DNA from: Conidiobolus incongruus B7586
Taxonomy: Eukaryota; Entomophthoromycota; Entomophthoromycetes; Entomophthorales; Conidiobolaceae
Length of the DNA stretch: 41,591 nt
Reading direction: 5' to 3'
Assembly (NCBI GenBank): GCA_000697335.1
Contig: JNEM01009963.1
Span: 1-41,591 of the forward strand
The translations under genes and the position numbers were made by a program. Below the pieces are notes generated by a model. That model was not told the origin of the DNA, searched no databases, and worked only from the letters and a program-made list of their open reading frames with translations. Shown in pieces: positions 1 through 10,377 of this stretch (the first letter of the stretch is position 1; every line of letters starts with the position of its first letter).

Positions 1-167
1 TATAAATTATAAACAACAATACTCACAATAAATTTATTTCAAGTAGGAAACAATTTGGAAAATGAATTCAATAGAAGATGAGAAATGATAGAAAATATAT
101 TGGTCTTTTATATTAATATTTCTAATGTTGATTCATGAATTTAAATGACTCAAAATTAGAAATTTAC

Positions 168-1594
168 TTATTCTTCGTGCATGGCATCATCATCATGATG
201 AACTTCATCACCGTAGTCAGCGTATTCACCATCATCAGCAGTGGCCTCTTGGTATTGTTGATATTCGGAGACGAGATCGTTCATGTTAGATTCAGCTTCA
301 GTAAATTCCATTTCGTCCATACCCTCACCAGTGTACCAATGTAAGAAAGCCTTTCTTCTGAACATAGCAGTGAATTGTTCACCAATACGCTTGAAGAGTT
401 CTTGGATGGCGGTGGAGTTACCAATGAAGGTAGAGCACATCTTAAGATCTTTGGGAGGAATATCACAGACAGCAGTCTTGACAGCGTTGGGGATCCATTC
501 AACGAAGTAAGCGCTGTTCTTGTTTTGAATAGCAAGCATTTGATCGTCAATTTCCTTCATGGATAAGCGACCACGGAACATAGCAGAAACAGTGAGGTAT
601 CTACCATGGCGAGGATCGGAAGCAGCCATCATGTTGCGAGAATCGAACATTTGTTGTGTAAGTTCAGGAACAGACAAGGAACGGTAATCGCGAGATCCTT
701 CGGCGGTTAAAGGAGCGAAACCAACCATAAAGAAGTGTAAACGAGGGAAAGGAATCAAGTTGACAGCGAGTTTACGAAGATCAGCATTAAGTTGACCAGG
801 GAAACGGAGACAAGTGGTAACACCACTCATAACCAAAGAGACCAAATGATTGAGATCACCATAGGTAGGAGTAGAGAGCTTCAAAGTACGGAAGCAGATA
901 TCATAAAGAGCTTCGTTATCAATACAGAAAGTTTCATCAGAATTTTCAACCAATTGATGGACAGATAAAGTAGCATTGTAGGGTTCGACAACAGTATCAG
1001 AAACCTATAGATTAGAAAAGATTATGATAAGAAAAAAGAAAAATTAATATAAGAGATTAACAGTAAATATACCTTAGGAGAAGGAAGAACAGAGAAAGTA
1101 CACATCATACGATCAGGGTATTCTTCACGAATACGAGAGATTAAAAGAGTACCCATACCAGCACCAGTACCACCACCAAGAGAGTGAGTGATTTGGAAAC
1201 CTTGGAGGCAATCACAGTTTTCAGCTTCCTTGCGGACAACATCAAGGACGGAGTCGACAAGTTCGGCGCCTTCAGTGTAGTGACCTTTAGCCCAGTTGTT
1301 ACCGGCACCATTCTGACCATAGACAAAGTTGTCAGGACGGAAAAGGGAACCAAGAGGACCAGTCTTGACAGCATCCATAGTACCAGGTTCAAGATCAACT
1401 AAGACAGCACGGGGAACATAGCGGTTACCACTGACTTCGTTGTAGTATACATTAATTTTATCGAGTTGAAGGTCGTTTTCACCTTTAAATACACCATCAG
1501 CTTGAATGCCGTGTTCTGAAGAGATCACATCCCAGAACTTGACACCAACTTGATTACCACATTGACCGGTTTGTAAGTGAACAATTTCACGCAT
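168..1594 (-). CDS. Beta-tubulin
   Basis: Beta subunit of the tubulin heterodimer that builds cytoplasmic and spindle microtubules. Two exons, 1594-1073 and 1004-168, are joined across a 68-bp intron (1072-1005) in phase 0 after Lys174; the product is 452 residues, about the usual family length. The start gives MREIVHLQ, the conserved beta-tubulin N-terminus with its MREI autoregulation tetrapeptide. The nucleotide-binding loop GGGTGAGMG lies near residue 140. Phe167, Glu198 and Phe200 are present, the residues usual in benzimidazole-sensitive fungal tubulins. The acidic C-terminal tail is odd: it contains a His-His pair and another His among Asp residues and ends in Glu-Glu. Identity is near certain. 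No second tubulin is in the window, so the paralogue number is unknown. Confidence 0.98.
1005..1072 (-). other. Intron of the beta-tubulin gene
   Basis: GTATAT donor and CTATAG acceptor. Removing these 68 bp joins the codons for SVLPSPK to VSDTVVEP, restoring the invariant beta-tubulin sequence. Confidence 0.95.
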
Positions 1595-1672
1595 TTTGAT
1601 ATGTGTTATTAACTAAAAGATTAGTAAATAAAGTTGAATAGAATGAGGCTAAGCAATTCAGATAAGGAAGCG

Positions 1673-1680
1673 CTTTATAT
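1673..1680 (-). promoter_or_regulatory. TATA box of the beta-tubulin gene
   Basis: Read on the minus strand this is ATATAAAG, about 80 bases upstream of the start codon. That is a plausible place for a TATA element with a 5' leader of roughly 50 bases. Confidence 0.5.
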
Positions 1681-1760
1681 GAAAATCACTGAAATAAAAT
1701 TTATATGGATACATCCATATCATTCATAATTTTACATGTCTCCTAGAACAACTCAATTTC

Positions 1761-1983
1761 ATTGGCCAATTCATTCATTATCTATCAAGATTTATTTGCT
1801 ATTCAAACGTAATAACAATTCATATTGTAACCTTATTGGCTATGATTGTCAGTTCGATTGGTTGATTTTTCATATTCTGACTATATTCAAATATAATCAG
1901 CTTTCATCTTTTATAAAATAGACTAGATCTTGGATTTGATTGGGTGTTATCTCAAATCTTGAATTCCGGTTCAAGATGATTGG
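1761..1983 (-). promoter_or_regulatory. Cluster of five CCAAT boxes upstream of beta-tubulin
   Basis: ATTGG on the plus strand (CCAAT on the tubulin strand) occurs at 1761, 1835, 1857, 1939 and 1979. The first is half of a perfect 10-bp palindrome, ATTGGCCAAT (1761-1770). CCAAT is the binding core of the Hap2/3/5 (NF-Y) complex. The spacing relative to the TATA-like element fits an upstream activating region; function is inferred. Confidence 0.4.
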
Positions 1984-4900
1984 CTTAAACCAATAGCTTG
2001 TAGGCTATTTCAGAATTTAGCTGACGTAGACATTACCAACAAATTTAACTTATTCTTAGTACTAATCATTTCGATTCGAATTGCCAAATTATTTAAATTT
2101 TCCTATTTACAACCACGAGTTTGAATAGTCTTATTATGTATGATATTAGATGTTAAAACTTTGAATATGAATGGACTATTTGAGATATTTTGTGAAATTG
2201 ATTACTTAATGGAATGCCCTTTTAATCCATTTTAATGAATGATTATTTAATTTTACAATAACTTGCAGGAATTTAAAATTGAAATGAGGTAACAAAACAC
2301 CTAGCGGTAGTTTATTAAATGAGTGATTGAAATTAAGGACTAGGCACTAAATTCTTACAAAATAATAATGATATCCTATCTATTAAGTTACATTATAGTG
2401 ATTATAATTACAAGGTATTACTAACTACTTGAATCATTTAATTAATTGCATATAATATCAATATTATTAGAATATTTCTCAGATTAATCAATATGAATCA
2501 TAGAGTATATTATTTGTAAATATGGTCTATAAATAAAATACTCATTGTGCAAAATCAAGATAAACATTTAAAATAATATATATTACATTTCAATGATAAT
2601 ATATATTCAAATATAAATATGATAAATTTCAGTCAATATACTTCATAAAAATAAAATGTGAAAAGTTGGTAATATGCTTACTAAAATAACCATATAAATA
2701 TATACCAAATTCCTCTTTAATTTGCTGCTATTAGCAATTATCAATCGATATTTTTCATAAGCGTCAAAGAGATTATATTTACAATTGATAATAAATCAAC
2801 CATTTCCAAGAATAATTTATCAAGAGCTCAGCAAGTTTATATTTTAGCAAAATCTAGTTCACAAAATCAATTTAGAGTGTATTAATTTAAAATTATATCT
2901 TTTAATATGAATTGTATGGAAATGCTATTATTGTAAAATTGTAAGATTATTTTAATTGATTTTAGATTTATACGAAAAATTTAATTATTTAATAATTATT
3001 TAAAAAAATCAGATAATGGATATAAGTATTAGTGAAACATTTATAATATCCTATTATTTAGAATAAAATATCAAGATTTGTCTTGGTTAAAATATCTGAG
3101 ATCACTTTGGACAGATTTTACATTTTCAGTATTGATCATTCGTTTAATGCATTTATATCAGAATATTCAATATTTTTCTATTTTTCAAATTGGAGAAATT
3201 ATGTCATACAGTGGTTTAACTAGAGTATCAATCAATGTCATTTTATTTTGTTTAATGTATTTTGGGATATTAATGTAGTTTGAATCTATATCTTAGAATG
3301 GGTTGACTGGTATAAACTGAATAATTTGTTTGATTCGAAATTCCTTGAAAATCAATATCTGTGATCGTTATTCAAATTTCATTTTTAAAGAGGATGCATT
3401 TTAATAATACTCTAATATATCAGTTACTAATCTTGAATACCTTTTACTTTATACTGGGACATAATTTGTAATACTACAATCATTTGAAAATTAAGATATT
3501 TTGGAAAATGTTATACTAGTTAATATCAAATTTTCGAATCATTTAAGCCTTGACCGCTTCAGGTAATTAATAGTAAACATAACATGTATTTTTATATTTA
3601 ATATGCTTAATATTGATTAATTCCATATATCATAAATAAGCTATGTATATTCATGTTATTGATTACAATAAATTATAATTATCATTACTCAATATCGAAT
3701 TTATGTCAAGAAATACTTGCCCAAACTGAATAATATTTCAATTAATATAATATGAATCCATTTTTAAGCATCATATTGGTCTCGAAAAAACGTTAAATGT
3801 TCACATAATCAATTGCCATTAGTACATTATAAAGTTTAATAAAAATATGATTCTAACTAAAATTAAATTATACATATTGTTAAACCTAAACCTAGATTAA
3901 TTGCATTTGCATGTTTTTTCAATCATTTTCATTATATTGAATAAAAATGTAAAATTTCGGATTCCAAGTAGTAAAATTATCATAATCATTATTTATCCAA
4001 AGAATAAAAACTGTATTGCAATATTAAATTAGTATATTTTGTAATAATTGGATAATTGAGTATCTTATTATTTAAGATTTCTAGTTTTAATAAATTACAT
4101 TTAGCAGGGCTATAACATTAAGTGGCATTAGTTATTAGTCATTATTAAACTATTGAAGGCTATCATTTTAATCTCATACTAAAATATATAAATATTTATT
4201 ACTCAAATAAATTTAAGAACAGCTATACCAAAAATAAATAATTTCAATAAAAATACTAATCAATTCGAGCTATTTTTCATCTTGAATAATATAAGCTATT
4301 TATTCGAAATTTATTAAAAATAAACAAACAATTTTTAAGTATGCTTTGGGATAATTAAGTGCTTCTTTTATTATAATGTATAAAACTTACATTGTAATTA
4401 TTACTAAATATTGTGAGTAGATGAAATCGATTCGTTTACAAATCTTGAATACCATATTAACCATTATAATAACTATATAATTTGTAGTTTTATTAAAATT
4501 TAGGGCAAAAGAATAATGTTATAGTAATATTGATATCAGTTACTTTTTTAATAATTATATAATCAAATGATGGATAGAAAATTCTAAAGAATATTCAAAA
4601 ATTCCTATAATAGAAATGTTTTTCGCAATTAGATATATTTTTAATAATTATAAATTACATATTATATTAAAATATTTATATGCTATCTCATTGAACTCTG
4701 TATATAATTTGAAGGTCTAAAGAAAGCAAAGTATTAGTATATTGAACCAGCAGTGTAAAAGATCCAGCTAAATAATAGATCCTGAACTTGTTTATAACTG
4801 TATTAATTAATATTTTTCTTCACGTGACAGTAACCAATCGATGAAATCACTGTTTACAACCCCATTTTAGATATATGCCAATTTCAATTAATAGTAAACA

Positions 4901-5736
4901 TTAATTAGATGTTTTTTTAAAAATCAATTTATAATATGTAATGCGTTAATAAAACGACATACATGTCATTTTTCATAAAACAGATAATTCACTTTGTTTT
5001 AAGATTTATATTATCCATCATTATTAAAATCTAAACTCCAAAATTTGTGATTGCTGTTAAAAGAAGTAGTATTATACCAATAAAATCTATTCCCCTTTTG
5101 ATTAGTGTAAAAATTTATCACAATGAAAAATATAGGATAAGATTAATAACGCTAAGATACAATTATTCAGATATTGAGATAATATAAAGCAAAATTTTAA
5201 GCTTTTGAATTGATATTCACTCAATAATTAATACTTTGTTTAAACTAAATAAATCTTTTATGTAATAATAATGTCAAATTAAGTGGATAATAAACTGCTT
5301 TTTATTAAAAACACCGTAAATTTGGATAGTATCAGATATGATTGCGGATGATTGTCAATAATTACAATTTAACATAGATTAACATCCAAAGAATAGGTTT
5401 TTTCCAAGTTAAAGAAATTCAAACTTTAGCCCATATTTCTGATTATAATCCAATCATATGCACTATTTTTTAGCCTATCTGTCACAATCAGATTAAAATT
5501 TAGTGCAAATCAGAATTCCTCCTAATATTCATTAAATTTAACAAATTTCACACTCATTTTTAATTTAATTGTATTCAATTAAATTTAATAAATTTTATCA
5601 AACTTATCTTTCTTTCGTTTATTATCTTTATTAATATTATAAATAATTCAAAAAAGTACTAATTAATTAATATTATTTAATTTTTATTTATTGAATAAAT
5701 ATTTAGTCTTATATGCTAATATTCATAATATAATCC

Positions 5737-7901
5737 ATGGAATATCAAAACTTGGCTAGATTTTCAAAAGAAGGTATTTGGAATATAAAAGTTTTCAGCC
5801 ATCTAACTGAATATTCTGTTTTAGGCGGCATCGGTGTTTGTATTTATAAAGAGCCTGCAAATTTAGGTCACCAAAGAACAGGAAGTTTAAATTGTAAAAA
5901 AGGTATTAAATTTAAAGACCCTGCTTGAAATTTAATTTATGAAATCACATTTTTGAATAGGTGATATAATTACAATTATTAAGCCTATGGGAGATGGCTT
6001 ATATTTAGTAATTGTTATTTAAATAGTATTATTCTATCTTTATTAAATAGTCAAATTTATTTTAGGGGACTTTTAAAAACCAAGTGGGGCACTTTTTAAT
6101 GGAAGAAGTGGAACTAATCTATCTAAACTTAAGTGCTGCAACACCTCAAGCGCACCCAGACAAATATTCCACTTTTAATTCAATTTTAGCCTCAACTATT
6201 CAGCCTATTACTCTTCCCAATGATTTTCACCAAATTGAAAACATGGATAGTGGAAGGATTATTATGAACACCGATTCTTATACTAGTCAAAAGAGCGAAC
6301 CTATGCCCAGTATTGATAGAATTAAAGTGGATACCACCCCTAAGTTACAACATTTAGAAGTTCCAAAACCTCATAAAAACAATCGAAAGTCTTTTCCTAC
6401 CTTTTCAAAGTTATTTGAATCAGATAATGAAATTCATATCCATTCAAGGCCTAAATTTAAACTGGATCCCAACTCTAACACATCATCCCCATCTACGCCC
6501 AGAAATTCCTCGGAACAAAATAGAGTGCCTTCAGACGATAGTAGAGATATTACTAAATCTGATGGCGATACATTCTATAGCAACCACTCGAATAGCAGTC
6601 AAAATTCTAGTTTCAAATTTTCTATAAGTAATATGAAAAAACAAGCTAGTTCAACCTTACTGAGTACCAAAATTGATCCTTCTTTACTCTTACTTCGCTC
6701 CAAAAAACCCAATTCAAGTAACGAGACATCATCAAATTTCTCAACTTCTTCCTTCAATACATATAGCTCGTTGAAAAATTCATACCGGAAAGCAAACCTA
6801 GATCAGTCAATATGCGTGGATGAATTCGGATTCATCCTAGGACATTCTGATGTCGAAGATGACGACAAGAACGAACACTGGAATGGAGCTGCGCTCTCGT
6901 CTAAAAACGCAGATATGAATTCTGTCAAAGAAAGTAAATGGCTCACCATCTTGAATTATTGGTCTTCTTCTCAAGCTCGGAAATCTTACCGTGTTAAAAA
7001 ATTATTAGAGGCAGGAGCTCCAGAAGGTTTAAGAGGTGAAATTTGGAAATTTCTTGCTAATACCTCGATGTATTATAAACCAGGAAAGTTTGAAGAATTA
7101 CTCAAGATGGATGATGTGCCAATTTTTGAAATTATTGAAAGGGATATTAATCGAACTTATCCCAAACACGTCATGTTTTCAGATTCTGACGGTGCTGGAC
7201 AAAGGGATTTGAATCGAATTTTGAAAGCATATGCTCAGTATAATCCAGATGTTGGATACTGTCAGGGAATGGGAATGTTAGTTGGGCTAATGCTCATGCA
7301 AGGTTTAAATGCTGAAGATACATTTTGGCTCCTTGTCGCTACTATTGATCAATACTTACAAGGGTATTATAGTCCATCTTTGACGCAAGTCAAAATACAT
7401 TGTGAAGTCTTTGACCAATTATTAATGGAAGAAGACTACAAGTTAGCCAAGCATTTAAAGAAGAATGATGTTTCACCATTAATATATATTACTCAATGGT
7501 TTTTAACTGTATTCACCATGACTTTACCTTGGCCTTCAGTATTACGTGTATGGGATTTATTTTATTTTAAAGGTAATTTATTAAGTTTTAAATCATTTTT
7601 CTTAATAATTCATTATCATCATAGGTATCAAAATTTTATTTAGATTCGGATTGTCAATTATGGCAGTCTTAAAAGGTAAATTTATTAAATTCTGATATCC
7701 AAATTAATATTAATAACAATTATTATAATAGATGAAATATTAACGACATGTCCATCAAGTATGGAAATCATACCATTATTACTTCATCCACCTCATCAAA
7801 AATTAACACCGGAAATACTAATGCAAAAATATAAGAAAGTACTATTAAAAACTGCTCACATTCAAAAATTATGTAAAAAAGTTAAAAATAATATTAAATA
7901 A
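5737..7901 (+). CDS. SH3-TBC protein, probable Rab GTPase-activating protein (EPI64/TBC1D10-like)
   Basis: Predicted to stimulate GTP hydrolysis by a Rab GTPase in membrane traffic. My model has six exons: 5737-5773, 5825-5902, 5961-6007, 6066-7572, 7625-7675 and 7732-7901 (629 residues). Exons 2-4 encode a variant SH3 of the SASH/SLY kind, with KKGDIITIIKP and the later NQVGHF around residues 15-65. A long Ser/Asn-rich, probably disordered stretch follows. The TBC domain covers about residues 365-595. It has both catalytic fingers, IxxDxxR (Ile411, Asp414, Arg417) and YxQ (Tyr452, Gln454), and ends in the usual FKGIKILFRFGL. A FGFI segment before the domain resembles the EPI64/TBC1D10 family. 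The first intron is 51 bp with no stop, so it could be retained. The first two exons are the least certain; the substrate Rab is unknown. Confidence 0.85.
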
Positions 7902-8079
7902 ATTTATTTATTTAAGAGCATTAACAAAATATTGATACATTATAATCACCATAATATAATTTTTTTTGATTGTTAGAATGCTCAAATTTTTATGGTTTGA
8001 ATTTTAAGGATTAAATTTGATTTTTATTGACCAATCAAATTGTTACAACGACGTTTTAAATATGTGAAAGGGAATATAT

Positions 8080-8188
8080 AAGTTGGATTTGATTCATTAC
8101 AATATAGAAAAATATATTATTCATTTATGGAGTAATTATAGTGGAATAACTTTTCATATTTATTATAAAAGAAATTCAAATCCAACTT
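8080..8188. repeat. 109-bp element with perfect 13-bp inverted repeats
   Basis: AAGTTGGATTTGA at 8080-8092 is the exact reverse complement of 8176-8188. The 83 bases between are plain AT-rich sequence. It could form a hairpin or be a short MITE-like relic. I see no clear target-site duplication beside the arms. It lies between two genes on the same strand, so it could also sit in the RabGAP 3' region. Confidence 0.5.
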
Positions 8189-8297
8189 TTAAAGAGTGAC
8201 TGATTTTTATTGAATTAAAATGATCCCATATTCAATAAATTGCCATTAAATATTAAAGCAAAAATAATTAAAATTTAAAAATAATCTATTAAATAGC

Positions 8298-8318
8298 GAA
8301 TAGTGAATAGTGAATAGT
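8298..8318 (+). repeat. Tandem 7-bp repeat (GAATAGT x3)
   Basis: Three perfect GAATAGT units with degenerate copies on either side (8291-8325), ending about 12 bases before the start codon of the Vma22-like gene. It is probably in the 5' leader. Confidence 0.6.
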
Positions 8319-8336
8319 GAATATTAAATATAAACC

Positions 8337-9159
8337 ATGACTATTGAAGAAATTTGTCAAGAATTAGATAAAACTTTATTAGAGTATTTAAATTTAATTA
8401 ATTTATATCAAAATAGAAGGAAAAGAACGAATTTTTTAATTAATAATGTAATACTTTTTTATTCATTGATATTTTGACTTTATTATTGAATATTATTTAG
8501 GGATTTTTAGAATTGGCTCATTCTAAATACGTTATGGGTCCTAGCAAAATTTCTAAATATCAATATGACCAAAGAATGCAAGCTACGACTAGAGTGTAAT
8601 CTTATTGTCTATACTGAAATCTTTTACATACTAATATATTATTAGACACGTGTCTCCAAGTAAAGATGCGTATAAAAATCAGTTGGAAATTGATGAAGAA
8701 AGTTTTATCAATTATAATTTCACTTTGTTAGAAAACGTTCAGCCGGAAAAGGAGGAGACTCAACCAGAATCGAATAATGGAGATTTTAGTATCGCTAATT
8801 CTACCACAGGATTTAGACACCGTTCCAAATTACCCACCCCCATTGGCAGCAAAAGTATCCATGACGAAGAAGTGGAAGAGGAAGCAAAACAAGCGGAAAT
8901 CAACGATGACAAATACTTGAAAGGGAATGTGAATGGAGCACCTATTCCCATGTCGACATTTACAAGTTCGGCACCCGCAAGGATTGATCCAGTGAACTGG
9001 TTTGGAGTTCTAGTCCCCTCATCATTAAAGAATTCCCAAGCGAATTTTCAACAGTTTTTATTAGAGTCCATGGGATTAATCAACTTAAAATCTCAGATAC
9101 TAGAAACTGAAAAGAAAATTGAAAGTTTAAAATTACAAAAATCAAAATTTTTAAATTAA
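8337..9159 (+). CDS. Vma22/CCDC115-like V-ATPase assembly factor
   Basis: Homologues are ER factors (yeast Vma22, human CCDC115) that help assemble the Vo sector of the vacuolar proton pump. There are three exons, 8337-8447, 8501-8595 and 8646-9159, separated by introns of 53 and 50 bp; the product is 239 residues. The N-terminus has the family's ELDKTLLEYLNLINLY helix, then GFLELAHSKYVMG and QYDQRMQAT spanning the first and second introns. An acidic, variable middle follows, and then the hallmark DPVNWFGVLVP segment and a C-terminal coiled coil. The start is the first ATG, and reading frame holds through both junctions. It is longer than human CCDC115 because of the middle region. Family assignment is strong; the exact orthologue is inferred. 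Confidence 0.85.
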
Positions 9160-9710
9160 AACTTTTTATTAATAATTACTATATAAATTTTTTATTTGTG
9201 TTACATTGTATGTTTATACTAATTTTCATTATCAATATCACTTTATAATTGGCAATACAGCTGTGTCTTTAATTATTCTAAATCAAAAATTTCTATTTTT
9301 CATACTGATATTATTCAACTATTAATCAAAATAATATGTTTAATGGATTTTAAATTCTTATATAATATAAATAGTATAGCTACTCATTTACGAATGTCGT
9401 GAACATAACAATGACTAATAAATTGTATTAATCCTCTTTGTAAATACTCAAATACATTTATACATTACATATATTTACTATTTATATGATAGCTTTTTTG
9501 ATTTAATATTTCAAGTCAAATCCCATAATAAATTTAAATTTCATAAATTTTGTTACAAATAACAGAACTGAGTCTCTAAATACCAACTATTCAAAAAAAA
9601 ATCTACAATTATCTATAAATACTTAACATTAATCATAATAATATTAAACTCATAAACCATTTACATAACACATTATTAGTTACTCAAAATTTTGACATTT
9701 CACAAGTACA
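9160..9710. other. Intergenic gap before the INO80E-like gene
   Basis: 550 bases of AT-rich DNA between two genes on the same strand. I see no exon-like segment, RNA gene or repeat beyond short homopolymers. Confidence 0.6.
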
Positions 9711-10377
9711 ATGACCTACAAAGCAAAATATTTAAAATTAAAATCACGTTCTGAAGAGTTAAGAGAAGTAAATAATATAATGACTAAAACCTAAATTTAA
9801 ATAATAATCTCAATAGATTAAATTTAGAAACCTTGAGGAGTTAAAAATTATATGTAAAAAGTGTCATAAATTAAAAATGGAAAATAGGTAATCAATTCAT
9901 AGTTATTCAATACTCTATGTGTTATTAATATTTTTACTTTTGAATAATTTTTAGTCATTTAATAGCTGTTTTAATGAACCTTCGACCTGATTTGCGAGAG
10001 GATAGCGAGTAATTATTGCACACTTCAATAATATCTACTAGCTTTTATTGATAAATTTTATTTAATAGTGTTGATGAGCCTCCAAGTGAAGAAGAAACAG
10101 AAAGTGTAGCATCGTATCAGGAGGATCATTACAGTAACAATTATACCATATTGAATTCAACTTATTAATTAAAATCATCACTAATTTAGGTAAACCCAAA
10201 TCAAATAGCTCTAACGCTTACTCTCAGCATAAACAACCCAAATACAAATCTAATGAATCTGACAATTATAATTATCACAAATATCAAGTAATTTAATATT
10301 TGTGAATTAAATTTAATTATTGATTAATGAACTCTATTTAGAAGTCCAATGTAAATTATAATGATCGTCGTAGATAA
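9711..10377 (+). CDS. Small six-exon coiled-coil protein, possible INO80 complex subunit E-like
   Basis: Rebuilt from splice sites because no single exon is long. Exons are 9711-9767, 9817-9887, 9955-10008, 10069-10133, 10190-10287 and 10342-10377; introns are 49, 67, 60, 56 and 54 bp. Frame is kept at all five junctions, giving 126 residues. The protein opens with MTYKAKYLKLK, then EELKIICKKCHKLKMENSHL and a leucine-containing helix, followed by an acidic PPSEEETES stretch and a basic, Asn/Ser/Tyr-rich tail. This layout (KYxxLK, heptad helix, KxxKLKxEN, acidic patch) resembles INO80E, a nuclear chromatin-remodelling subunit. The match is to a short, low-information coiled coil, so the gene is more certain (about 0.8) than the name. 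Confidence 0.55.

Larger units (their letters stand above)
1595..5736. other. Gene-less stretch: tubulin promoter, then AT-rich desert
   Basis: About 1595-2050 is the tubulin upstream region, with somewhat higher GC and CCAAT boxes. From about 2050 the DNA is very AT-rich, with homopolymer and TA tracts and dense stops in all frames. One open stretch of 66 codons (3078-3278) has no exon-like composition or recognisable motif. I see no gene, RNA or mobile element here. Confidence 0.6.
7902..8336. other. Intergenic gap between the RabGAP and Vma22-like genes
   Basis: 435 bases of AT-rich DNA holding the 3' end of the RabGAP, a 109-bp inverted-repeat element and the leader of the next gene with its 7-bp tandem repeat. 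No coding signal was seen. Confidence 0.6.

Noticed and set aside
1-167. Start of another gene at the left edge
   Set aside because: This is the beta-tubulin 3' flank, with an AATAAA on the minus strand near 33-38; no coding signal.
3078-3278. 66-codon open frame, plus strand
   Set aside because: Composition is the same as the surrounding AT desert, with no motif, no splice partners and no promoter-like context.
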